Made by a program: the position numbers and the translations under genes | Shown here: positions 1 through 8,733 of the stretch, piece by piece | Layout of the letters: the number at the start of each line of letters is the position of its first letter | How positions within the stretch are numbered: position 1 is the stretch's first letter | Assembly: GCA_963843605.1 (NCBI GenBank) | Contig: CAWJLA010000010.1 | Span: forward strand, 434,001 to 498,000 | Direction: 5' to 3' | Origin: FEN-1297 sp963843605 | GTDB taxonomy: Bacteria > Bacteroidota > Ignavibacteria > Ignavibacteriales > Ignavibacteriaceae | Length of the DNA: 64,000 nt | The notes under the pieces: model-generated | The model's input: the letters and a program-made list of their open reading frames with translations, nothing else | Told to the model about the DNA's origin: nothing | The model's database searches: none

Positions 1-118
1 TAATCAAAATAGACGAGGGTTTATTATTACTGATAATCAATATTTCCGAATTAAAAAATCAAAGGTTCAGCTTTTTATTCGTATTAAAAGGATATCAATC
101 TGCGCACTATTTTTATCG

Positions 119-1414
119 ATGTATATTTTAACCGATGTTTCCGTATGCGATGAAACAAAGTTAATGGATTACAGTTTATTCGTTGAATCTGTTATTCCTC
201 AGGGAATTTGTGCAGATAGTAAAGGGAATGTTTTTGTTACTTCCGTAAATCCGGATAACGCATTTCAAAATCTGATAACAAAATATTCACCGAAAGGAGA
301 TATTATTAAGCAGAATATAACTGATCTATTTGGTTATATTGAATATAATCCTACACTGGATAAAATATTTCTATTGAATAACCAGCAATTCTATCTAATC
401 GACCCCGTTGATTTATCGGTTTCTTCATATATTGATATTACAACACTTAATGTTGATATAGATAATATTTATGATATTGCAACGGGATTAAAGTTCCCGA
501 TGTATATTAATGCTGGCAGTGCTGCTTATCAGGACTTTGATCTGTTTCAGCGCGGAGATCAACTTGATATTTTTGTCTCTGGATTTCATCAAGCATGGCA
601 CTTTATCCTTCGTATAAGAGTCATTGACCAAGACATACAATCTGCTAAAGTTGCCATTGCGTCCGGATCTGTCCTCTCACCTCCGGATAATTCACCGCAC
701 GGCGTTGCCGTAAATTCAAAGGGATTAGTTCTGACTACGTTGGGCTGGACAGGGAAAGTAGCTAATGTAGACCGCGGTGCGGTCTTCGGTGCAGACTTTC
801 CGGAGGATAAAACGCAGACTCCTGTATTTCTGTTCGATGAATATCAGACTTTCAGCAGCAGGGGAATGACCTGCGATAACAACGATAATTATTATATTGC
901 AACCGGATGGTGCGGAAGCGGAGTAGCCGGCGGCGGAGCATCGATTATAATAGTGGTGCCTGCCTCTCTTGCAAAAACTTATAGCTTTTCGTTCCGATCG
1001 CTATACGCAAACCCGCGCGATATTACTTTTAATACATATAATAAAAATCTTTATATATCCGACAGCAATACCGATATTTTTAGCGAAGAAGACGTAATAT
1101 GGGTTATGCCTGATGTTTCGGTAGGCGTTATTAAAAATGAAAATTATCCCGGGCAGTTTCTATTAATGCAGAATTATCCGAATCCTTTTAATCCATGTAC
1201 AACAATAGGGTATTCAATTGCGAACTCAGCTTATGTAACATTGAAAATTTATGATATATTGGGGAAAGAAATTACTACGCTTATAAATGAAGATCAATTA
1301 CCTGGCGTATACCGGGTAGATTTTAACGGTAAAAATATTTCTAGCGGGATTTATTTCTATCAAATAACTGCCGGAAATTTTACAGATACCAAAAAGTTAC
1401 TTCTCCTGAAATAA
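119..1414 (+). CDS. Secreted beta-propeller-like protein with T9SS sorting domain
   Basis: Exported protein of unknown function. The middle (about residues 20-330) has short repeating units such as 'SKGNVFVTS', 'NSKGLVLTTLG' and 'NDNYYIATG', resembling NHL/SMP-30-type propeller blades. The last 80 residues are a type IX secretion sorting domain: 'NYPNPFNP' near residue 352, then a beta-sandwich ending in a lysine-rich tail ('KKLLLLK'). By family knowledge such domains send proteins across the outer membrane to the surface. The start is unsure. The ATG at 119 has no good Shine-Dalgarno site and falls inside a hydrophobic stretch ('ISICALFLSMYIL') that looks like the core of a signal peptide. 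The frame stays open to base 2 of the window, so the true start may lie further left and the gene may be partial here. Confidence 0.7.
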   Translation: MYILTDVSVCDETKLMDYSLFVESVIPQGICADSKGNVFVTSVNPDNAFQNLITKYSPKGDIIKQNITDLFGYIEYNPTLDKIFLLNNQQFYLIDPVDLSVSSYIDITTLNVDIDNIYDIATGLKFPMYINAGSAAYQDFDLFQRGDQLDIFVSGFHQAWHFILRIRVIDQDIQSAKVAIASGSVLSPPDNSPHGVAVNSKGLVLTTLGWTGKVANVDRGAVFGADFPEDKTQTPVFLFDEYQTFSSRGMTCDNNDNYYIATGWCGSGVAGGGASIIIVVPASLAKTYSFSFRSLYANPRDITFNTYNKNLYISDSNTDIFSEEDVIWVMPDVSVGVIKNENYPGQFLLMQNYPNPFNPCTTIGYSIANSAYVTLKIYDILGKEITTLINEDQLPGVYRVDFNGKNISSGIYFYQITAGNFTDTKKLLLLK

Positions 1415-1591
1415 ATGAGTCGTTATTTGTCTGCGGTACCTTAAATAATATTTTTCTGCCTTTATTTCCTAATAATATAATTAAAGCGGATGCCTGATTT
1501 TCGTTAGCTGTATATCAATTTTAATTAAAATTATTTTTGTACAGTAATGATCTCCGCAAATTTGGATACCATAAATTTGATTTCTGAAAAA

Positions 1592-3949
1592 TTAAAAATT
1601 CATTTCCGCCTCAAGACTAAAAAATCGACTGGAAAATATAACCGGTACACCTACAGGCTGCCTTGTTTGAGGGAATACATGATACCAGTTATATGTAGCA
1701 ATATTATTTTTGTTGAAAATATTAAAAACTTCTGCAATTAAAACTAAGTTTGTTTTCTCTCCCATGATGAACTTGTATGATAATCCCATGTCTGTTCTAA
1801 AATAGAAAGGAATTGTCCAGCTTTTTGAATAATCAACCTGAATAAAGTATTTATTAGTAGCCGGATCTTTAACGGCGATTCTCGGGTGATAAAGAAATCC
1901 CGAACCGAATAAGAACCGGACATGAGCCTGAAAGTTCTTATGCTTTTTCGCTCTGTCCTGCAAAAAAACTTTTAATGTATGTCTTTGGTCTAACAGTCTT
2001 CTGGTATAAGGAGAGTTGCTTCCCTTGAGTCTTTCCCCGGTATCAAGATAGCTGTATCCAATCCATGATTTAATTCCGGGTACCAGATCGCCTTCATATT
2101 GGAAGTCGATGCCTTTTGCGTAACCTTCATAATTATTTTCATCGCCGTAAACTAATTTTAAATTGTCGATGTAATAGGGTATTAAATTATTCAAACGTTT
2201 ATAATAGATATCGATTGTATATTTATTATTGTCCTGCGTTCTGGTATCCCATGATAATAGAAAATTTATCGACTGCTGGGACTTTAAATCCGTTATTGAA
2301 TTTACAATATTCTTATTGCTCACCTCATAATAAAAAGGCGACTGATAATAAAATCCCGAACTGAGATTAAAAGAGCCTGAGTTTGAATAAAAATAATTTA
2401 AACTAGCGCGCGGGCTGATGAGAGTCTCCTTTGTAAAATTGTACCTTAGAACCCTTACTCCCGCCTCCGTTTGAACTTTTTTGCTGAAGTTGATAATATC
2501 CTGAATGTAACCGCTGTATGAAGGGAATTTAATGCTTTGACTAAGTTGTAAATTTGTCGGCATATCAAGGACAGAATCAATCCCGTACTCATACGAATTT
2601 TCATTAGTTGTATTATTGAATTTATAAAAATGTAAAGCCGCTCCGGCTTCAAAAGCATGAATACCGTTCTTTAAATTGAAAATTGATTTTAGCTCATACG
2701 CGCTCATGTTCAACTTGTTATTTCTATAATCATATCGGGATTTAAGATATTCCGAGTTTTGCGAAGCCATATAAGCATCATCTGAATAATACATATTGCT
2801 GTTTAAATTTTGATAGGCTTTTTCTTCCGTTGAATAAACAGAACCCAGTATAGTAAGATGCGCATCATTAGAAAGCTCACGGTTATATTTTAAGCCGGCC
2901 AATCTTGTACTGAAAGAATAACTGTTATAACCGGAATATTTCAGAAGAACTTGTTTTACGTCGAGCCTTGAGATCTGAAAATTACCCTGCCAGTCTTCCG
3001 GAGTTAATTGAAATTTATTCTCCGCATTAATGAAGAGCAGTTCAATATCTGATTTAGCGGAGAAACTGTAGTTTGCTAAAATCTGAACATCAAAAAAGGA
3101 AGGCTGGTAATTTCCGGTAGTCTGAAGCGAGGAAGAGAATAGTTTCGGGTAGGAATATCGAACCGCGCCTGCCAAATTAAAATTCCCGAATCTTTTAGAA
3201 AGGCTCAGCCCCGAATTTAAAATTCCAACTCTCGCAGTACCGGATAGGGTAGAATCAAAATTATCATTGTACGTCAATTCTAAAGCGGATGACATTTTAT
3301 CGCCTAATCTAACCGGGAAAGTTCCTCCGTTGAATTTAAGGTCCTTAACAAGATCGCCGTTAACTATTGATTGATTCTCCTCGATTCCTTCGGTAATTAA
3401 GAAAGGTCTGTATATCTCAAAACCGTCAAGATAAATTAAATTTTCGTTGTAATTACCTCCTCGCACATTATAACCGCTTGTCAGTTCGTTGTTGGAAGTT
3501 ACACCGGCAAGAATTTTAACACTTCGGAGCACATCGGAATAAATTGTGGGCATTCTTAAGATATCTATTTTATCAAGTTTTTGCGTAACAGGCGAGAAGA
3601 TCTCTTTTTTCCCGGTAATGTAAACTTCCTTTTGATTTATTGCTTTTGGTTCGAGTTCAATGTTTAATCTAATAGCGGCTTTTTGTTTTGAAACCGGTAA
3701 TGATTCTTCGAAAGATTGGAATCCTAAATAAGTAACCCTGAGTTTGTAAATACCGTAAGGGATATTGAATTTGAAATTCCCGAGACTATCGGATACAGTT
3801 CCGTAGTTACCTGGCTGAACGGTAATATTTGAGTTTACGAGATTTTCGCCGGTATTTTTATTGGAAATGTGCCCGGTAATTCTTCCTTTATTTGTTTGGG
3901 CGTATGTTATAAGGCAGGTTCCGAGAATAAAATAAACTACAATTCGCAT
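1592..3949 (-). CDS. TonB-dependent receptor with carboxypeptidase-like regulatory domain
   Basis: Outer-membrane receptor for energised uptake of a large or scarce substrate. Residues 1-17 form a signal peptide ending 'TYAQ'. Residues about 20-105 are a carboxypeptidase-D regulatory-like beta-sandwich ('GRITGHISNKNTGENLVNSN'). A plug domain follows (about 115-225, with 'GGNYNENLIYLDGFEIYRP'), then a beta-barrel that ends in Phe ('EAEMNF'), as outer-membrane barrels usually do. At 785 residues it is shorter than SusC-type receptors (about 1000), and no SusD-like gene lies next to it. The substrate cannot be told from sequence. It stands alone: the neighbour on the left points the other way and the peptidase pseudogene on the right is over 300 bases away. 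Confidence 0.88.
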   Translation of the reverse strand: MRIVVYFILGTCLITYAQTNKGRITGHISNKNTGENLVNSNITVQPGNYGTVSDSLGNFKFNIPYGIYKLRVTYLGFQSFEESLPVSKQKAAIRLNIELEPKAINQKEVYITGKKEIFSPVTQKLDKIDILRMPTIYSDVLRSVKILAGVTSNNELTSGYNVRGGNYNENLIYLDGFEIYRPFLITEGIEENQSIVNGDLVKDLKFNGGTFPVRLGDKMSSALELTYNDNFDSTLSGTARVGILNSGLSLSKRFGNFNLAGAVRYSYPKLFSSSLQTTGNYQPSFFDVQILANYSFSAKSDIELLFINAENKFQLTPEDWQGNFQISRLDVKQVLLKYSGYNSYSFSTRLAGLKYNRELSNDAHLTILGSVYSTEEKAYQNLNSNMYYSDDAYMASQNSEYLKSRYDYRNNKLNMSAYELKSIFNLKNGIHAFEAGAALHFYKFNNTTNENSYEYGIDSVLDMPTNLQLSQSIKFPSYSGYIQDIINFSKKVQTEAGVRVLRYNFTKETLISPRASLNYFYSNSGSFNLSSGFYYQSPFYYEVSNKNIVNSITDLKSQQSINFLLSWDTRTQDNNKYTIDIYYKRLNNLIPYYIDNLKLVYGDENNYEGYAKGIDFQYEGDLVPGIKSWIGYSYLDTGERLKGSNSPYTRRLLDQRHTLKVFLQDRAKKHKNFQAHVRFLFGSGFLYHPRIAVKDPATNKYFIQVDYSKSWTIPFYFRTDMGLSYKFIMGEKTNLVLIAEVFNIFNKNNIATYNWYHVFPQTRQPVGVPVIFSSRFFSLEAEMNF

Positions 3950-4258
3950 TGTTTCCCCGAGGTTTTTTGATTGAATAGCTTTTATTGTAGATTATTAATT
4001 TCTATTTCGCCTCCGGGAATCATTAATAGCTGTAAGATTGTTATGAAGATAATATTCTTTTCAAGAAAATAAAGTACAAATATTTTTACGATTGAAAAAT
4101 ACTGCTGGGTTAAGTTGCCCAATAATTAATTCCATTTGGGATTCATAGTTTCCGGAGTCTTGGTGACATGCAAAAAACTAACATTTAACAATTAGCCTCG
4201 AAAACTCCAGGCACTAAGTTTTAAGATTAGCCTGGATAAGAAATAATATCTTATGGAA
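3950..4258. other. Intergenic region without a recognised gene
   Basis: Separates the TonB receptor (start at 3949, - strand) from the 3' end of the peptidase pseudogene. It should carry the receptor's promoter on the - strand, but I see no convincing TTTG/TAnnTTTG pair. The only clear structure is the hairpin at 4206-4236. Confidence 0.5.
4206..4236 (-). terminator. Hairpin terminator candidate after the C1 peptidase
   Basis: Inverted repeat TCCAGGC (4206-4212) / GCCTGGA (4230-4236) with partly paired TAA/TTA inside the loop. Read on the - strand it lies about 20 bases after the peptidase stop codon and is followed by GTTTTC, a short U-run. It fits a weak rho-independent terminator. Confidence 0.45.
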
Positions 4259-5395
4259 TTACAGGCCGAGTTTTTCTTTTATGTCTTTCGGAATCGCGTC
4301 CTTGTGAACCATGATTGCAATAGTTCTCAGCTTAACAAAAGGCTCGGACATATACCAATATCCGTCGTACTTTTTATCTTTGGTACCCCATGAATTTTTA
4401 GTGTAATAAAATATTGTACCTGCCTGATCCTTTGCTATTCCGGTAATGTGCATGAGATGGTCGTCGGTGGTTGAATAATCATCATACGCTTTCTGTCTCA
4501 TTTCCTGAGTAACGTCTTTCTCTTTTTCGGGTCCGGCTTTAGTTGTATCATCACTAAAAGGAACGACCGCATAATCACGTTTTCTGTAAAAATTATCTTT
4601 GCTTACATCACCGTCCCAGACTACTGTAAAACCGTTCTCAATAGCGTTATTTATTATTTTGATTAAGTCGTTCAGCGGTACGTTATAATATTCGCCTTCT
4701 TCCCAGTTATCCGGTACTTCAAGAACAAATTTTGAATAAAAAGGATGATGTGTAAAAGAAGTAATTTCTATATAATCCTTGGTATTTATGCCGAGGCTTT
4801 CACCGAAAGTTTTCGGCGTATATTCTTTTCCGTCGTATTCAAATTTGTCGGAAACTTTGCCCAAATAAATATTGCAAATAGAATTTACTATATCTTTATA
4901 ATGAGGCGTTATTTTTTTCATCCCGACAATCGTTTTTAACGTCGATTTTAAAACAGCATCCATTTCGCTATTATCATATAAAGTATCGCCGGGTTCAAGT
5001 CCGGGGTAAACACTGTAGGGAACTGCTCCGTATGTATCAAGAACCTTTAAGACGTCATGAGCCTGTCCGCCTTCACCGAACTGGTATTTTCCATGGTACC
5101 TGATATATTTTTCGGCTTTCAAAGGATAGGTCATTCTTACAACGAACATTTCGGAAAGATTATATCCTCCTTTACCCATCCTCATCAATTCGCTTTCCAG
5201 AAACTACTGTGTGGCAAAATCCCAGCATGTACCGGTTTCAGCTTGATTTTTAACCGTGGTAGCGCCTACTTGGTTAATCATCGTAAATGTATGCCTGTCC
5301 TGTTTTTCTTTTTTATTTTCTTTTTCCTGAGCATAGCCGGAGAACAAGATCAATAAAGAAAGAACATAAGTTAAAATGGTAATCCGGTATTTCAT
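4259..5395 (-). pseudogene. C1 family (papain/bleomycin hydrolase-like) peptidase broken by an in-frame amber codon
   Basis: Secreted cysteine peptidase of the aminopeptidase C/bleomycin-hydrolase type, in two parts in one frame. The first 63 codons (5395-5207) give a signal peptide ('LLILFSGYAQ') and the active-site block 'GTCWDFATQ'. A TAG follows at 5204-5206. The same frame then continues directly as 'FLESELMRMGKGGYNLSEMF', which is how the family normally goes on, so this is a point mutation and not a frameshift. The catalytic His ('DDHLMHIT') and Asn ('KNSWG') are intact downstream. TTG/ATG codons just after the stop could restart translation, but that product would lack the signal peptide and the catalytic Cys. 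A sequencing error or amber readthrough are the alternatives; one base change (for example TCG to TAG) explains it. Confidence 0.85.
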
Positions 5396-5719
5396 CTTTA
5401 TTCCTTATTGCTGGTAAAAATATATTGATTTCAATTATTCAATGTCCAAAATATATTAAAACGTTTGGATTTTTGCGAAAACGGGGAATAGTTTTAAAGG
5501 CTTCATGCGAATAATTCATTTGATTACTTTTCGCCTGCAGGCTAAAAAGATTGCAAATAATATAGCTCCTTTCTATAAGTTGACATAACATAGTACATTA
5601 GAATACTTCATGATAAATACGGAGAAATATTTATCCGGCCATCCTATTTAATTTCATTCGTACACTGTTTGAAATATTATTGAAAAAAAATCTTGACAAA
5701 AAAACAAATAATAATTAAG

Positions 5720-5749
5720 TTGGTATACCAAGTATACTGAGTATATGAA
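5720..5749 (+). promoter_or_regulatory. Operator candidate: three 9-bp GTATAY repeats before the TonB receptor
   Basis: Three tandem 9-base units begin at 5723, 5732 and 5741 (GTATACCAA, GTATACTGA, GTATATGAA). The first is also the core of a perfect 12-base palindrome, TTGGTATACCAA (5720-5731). A TTGACA lies upstream at 5693-5698. The block sits 51 bases before the TonB receptor gene that opens the carbohydrate locus. The GntR/LacI-type regulator encoded at 10375 is a natural candidate to bind here; that link is inferred from position only. The rest of 5396-5800 shows no gene. A partial palindrome centred on GCCTGCAGGC lies near 5537. Confidence 0.5.
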
Positions 5750-5800
5750 GTAATTGTAAAAAAGGGTGAAAATATAAACTTTTCTACTTTCGGGGTCTTA

Positions 5801-8677
5801 ATGAGAACAAAAATCTTCAAAAACAGTCTGCTTTATGCAATTTTTTTAACTACCAGCATGGTATTCACATCATTAGCTCAAACAAGCGAGATTTCCGGAA
5901 AGGTTGTTGACGGTTCTGATAATTCACCATTGTGGGGAACGAATATAATGATAATGGGTTCTTCAAACGGTACCACTTCGGACGTCGACGGAAAATTCAG
6001 ATTAGTAAACCTTGCTCCGGGTAAAAATGTAATACTTTTCAGGTATATCGGATATAAAACCGATACTCTAAGGATTAATTTAACACAAGGTTCTTCCAGA
6101 ATAATAGAAGTAAAATTAAAGCCCGACATATTGGAATCCAAAGAGGTTGTAATCACCGCGCAGCTTCAGGGGCAGCAGTCTGCCATCAACCAGCAAATAA
6201 ATTCCAATTCAATAGTAAATATAGTTTCGAAAGATAAAATACAGGAATTACCGGATCAAAATGCAGCGGAAACATTGGCAAGATTGCCCGGGATTTCGTT
6301 GGAAAGAAGCGGCGGGGAAGGTCAAAAAGTAGTTATCCGCGGTCTAGCTCCGAAGTATAGTAACATTACAATCAATGGGGAAAAAATACCTTCAACGGAT
6401 GCGGTGGACAGGTCGGTAGATCTTAGTTCAATATCGCCGGATATGCTCGCCGGAATTGAAGTTTATAAATCCATTACTCCTGATCAGGACGGTGATGCCG
6501 TGGGAGGAACTGTGAATTTTACGGTTAAAAGAGCTTCTAATGATTTTCACGGCGATGCCAAATGGCAGAACGGCTACAATTCTCTTGAAAAATATTACGG
6601 CAATTACCGCGGGTCATTTAGTTTGAGCGATAGATTTTTTAACAACTTGCTTGGAGTTGTTGCCACTGCTAATATTCAAAGGGCAAATAGAAGTTCCGAC
6701 GCGCAGGATGTATCTTATTCATTCGGCAGTCAAAGCGCAAACGGCGCGGTTATAAATGTTGATAACCTGAATCTTGCCGACACGAAAGAAATAAGAGACA
6801 GATACGGCGCCAGTTTAACTACCGATTACGATTTAAAAAACGGCAGTATTTTATTCAGCGGGTTTTGGAGCAAGACCAGCATGGATGAATTGAGAAGACG
6901 GAAAAGATATCAAATTGCGAATGCAAGAACACAGTATGAAATCCGTCAGTCAAACATTGACCAGCAATTATTATCCACAAGCCTTGAAGGACACCATAAT
7001 CTCGGAATACTTCAGGTTGACTGGCACGGCGCGTATTCCGAATCAGATCAAAATACTCCTAACGAGTACAATAATATTTTTCAGGAATTGTCGTCTTTAA
7101 CTAATCAAATTGTTGTTGATCAGGGTCCTCAGCAAATTCCGAACGGCGTTAAAAATAATTTGAATAATACTACCTTCAAAGAAAGCGATATCACCAGTTA
7201 TAGAGTTAAAGATCATAGCTTGACGGCTCAGGTGGACGCAAAAATTAATTTTGATTACGGCAGTAATTTTGCCGGGTTCTTGAAGACGGGCGGAAAATTA
7301 AGATGGAACAGAAGGGACCGCGATAATAATCAGTACTGGACCTCATCATTTAATCTTGATTCTGTCGGCGCTATAGCGGCAACAAACCCTGGTTTACTAT
7401 ATAGATCTTTTTATATGACCACAGGCCGAAAACTTTTAATGAGTAATTTTCTATCCCCCAACGATATTGTAGGAGAATTCCTAAACGGCGCGTACGATTT
7501 CGGACCCAGCCTGGATGAAGGAGCGATAGATGATTTTATCAACAACATGCGTAACGCAAAACTGCTTTCCGGCAAGTCCTTATATATTTATAATCCGCAG
7601 ATCGCGCTTCAGAATTACAATGCAAAAGAGAATATTTCAGCCGCGTATATTATGGCTCAGGTCTCATTTTCACCGCGCTTATTGTTTATTCCGGGGGTCA
7701 GATATGAAAGAACATACAGCGATTACAGAAGCATAACGGGAACTCCCGTTTCAGGCGAAGATGTTACGCCGAATCTGGCAGGCGCAAGAGATACGGTCGG
7801 CGCAAGATCGTTTGATGATTTTTTGCCTATGTTCCAGTTGAAATATAAAGTGACAGACTGGTTTGACATAAGAGCTGCAGTAACAAAAACACTTTCAAGA
7901 CCTGACTACTTTAATCTTGTGCCATGGCAGCAGATCGACTACCTCGGAAATACAATTCAAAAAGGGAATCCGGAACTCAAGCATACTACTGTTTGGAACT
8001 ATGATTTGTACTTTTCAACCTATAATAATTACGGATTGTTTACGGTTGGAGGGTTCTATAAAAAACTTTGGAATATCGATTATTTAAGACAATCAAGAAT
8101 TCAAGACGGCGGAACTTATAACGGCTTTATGCTTACCCAACCGGTAAACGCGGAAAATCCTTCAACCGTCTACGGTATAGAGATAGATTTACAAGCTAAC
8201 CTAGCGCTGCTGCCGAGTCCATTTAACGGAATAGTTTTCGGAGCAAACCTTTCATTGATGAAATCAAAGACTTATTTCCCGCTTTATGAAGTAGGCCCGA
8301 GAAGCCCGCGGCCTCCATTTGCGCCGACAATCATCGATACGGTTAGGGAAGGAAGCATGCCGGGACAGGCCGATTATCTAGGCAATCTCCAGGTTGGTTA
8401 TGAAAAGAGCGGATTCTCGGGCAGAGTGTCGTTTATATTTCAAGGGAAAAGTTTGTCATATGTCGGATCCCGCCCGGAATTAGACGGATATACCGATAAG
8501 TCAGTTAGAATGGATGTTGCATTACAGCAGAAAATTTTCGAGAGGACAAGCTTATATCTCAATTTTAATAATCTTACAAATGTACCCGATAAATCTTTTC
8601 TGGGCAGCGAACAATTTCCTACTAACGAAGCATATTACGGATGGTCGATGGATTTAGGAGTTAAATATAAATTTTAA
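5801..8677 (+). CDS. TonB-dependent receptor, carbohydrate-locus outer-membrane importer
   Basis: First gene of the carbohydrate locus, likely importing oligosaccharides across the outer membrane. Order of parts: signal peptide (residues 1-26, ending 'SLAQ'); carboxypeptidase-like regulatory domain (about 29-112); plug (about 140-250) with 'LPDQNAAETLARLPGISLER', 'VIRGLAPKYSNITINGEKIP' and 'SITPDQDGDAVGGTVNF', typical of the Xanthomonas/Caulobacter-type TonB receptors; then a long barrel ending 'YKF'. The 958-residue length fits that subfamily. No SusD lipoprotein gene follows, so this is not a standard SusCD pair. A repeated operator lies just upstream. The stop codon overlaps an ATG (TAATG), but the next gene more likely starts at 8734. 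Confidence 0.92.
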   Translation: MRTKIFKNSLLYAIFLTTSMVFTSLAQTSEISGKVVDGSDNSPLWGTNIMIMGSSNGTTSDVDGKFRLVNLAPGKNVILFRYIGYKTDTLRINLTQGSSRIIEVKLKPDILESKEVVITAQLQGQQSAINQQINSNSIVNIVSKDKIQELPDQNAAETLARLPGISLERSGGEGQKVVIRGLAPKYSNITINGEKIPSTDAVDRSVDLSSISPDMLAGIEVYKSITPDQDGDAVGGTVNFTVKRASNDFHGDAKWQNGYNSLEKYYGNYRGSFSLSDRFFNNLLGVVATANIQRANRSSDAQDVSYSFGSQSANGAVINVDNLNLADTKEIRDRYGASLTTDYDLKNGSILFSGFWSKTSMDELRRRKRYQIANARTQYEIRQSNIDQQLLSTSLEGHHNLGILQVDWHGAYSESDQNTPNEYNNIFQELSSLTNQIVVDQGPQQIPNGVKNNLNNTTFKESDITSYRVKDHSLTAQVDAKINFDYGSNFAGFLKTGGKLRWNRRDRDNNQYWTSSFNLDSVGAIAATNPGLLYRSFYMTTGRKLLMSNFLSPNDIVGEFLNGAYDFGPSLDEGAIDDFINNMRNAKLLSGKSLYIYNPQIALQNYNAKENISAAYIMAQVSFSPRLLFIPGVRYERTYSDYRSITGTPVSGEDVTPNLAGARDTVGARSFDDFLPMFQLKYKVTDWFDIRAAVTKTLSRPDYFNLVPWQQIDYLGNTIQKGNPELKHTTVWNYDLYFSTYNNYGLFTVGGFYKKLWNIDYLRQSRIQDGGTYNGFMLTQPVNAENPSTVYGIEIDLQANLALLPSPFNGIVFGANLSLMKSKTYFPLYEVGPRSPRPPFAPTIIDTVREGSMPGQADYLGNLQVGYEKSGFSGRVSFIFQGKSLSYVGSRPELDGYTDKSVRMDVALQQKIFERTSLYLNFNNLTNVPDKSFLGSEQFPTNEAYYGWSMDLGVKYKF

Positions 8678-8690
8678 TGTATTCTTCAAT

Positions 8691-8708
8691 AATTGTTTAT
8701 AAACAATT
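8691..8708. promoter_or_regulatory. Perfect 18-bp palindrome, operator candidate
   Basis: AATTGTTTATAAACAATT reads the same on both strands. It lies between the TonB receptor stop and the ribosome binding site of the next gene, 25 bases before its ATG. Its TTG...CAA ends resemble those of the operator at 5720-5731, which suggests a related regulator. The site is AT-rich, so chance is possible. Confidence 0.35.
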
Positions 8709-8733
8709 TCAAAACAATCGAACGGAGGACCGA

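Noticed and set aside
1547..1741. Short + strand frame over the end of the first TonB receptor
   Set aside because: Overlaps the well-supported - strand receptor gene and shows no coding signature or ribosome site.
5801..8677. SusC of a SusCD pair
   Set aside because: No SusD-like lipoprotein gene follows, and the plug sequence fits the Xanthomonas/Caulobacter-type TonB receptors better.
8677..8733. Start of the T9SS beta-helix gene at the ATG overlapping the TonB receptor stop
   Set aside because: It would add 19 polar residues ahead of the signal peptide; the ATG at 8734 has GGAGG and begins the signal peptide directly.
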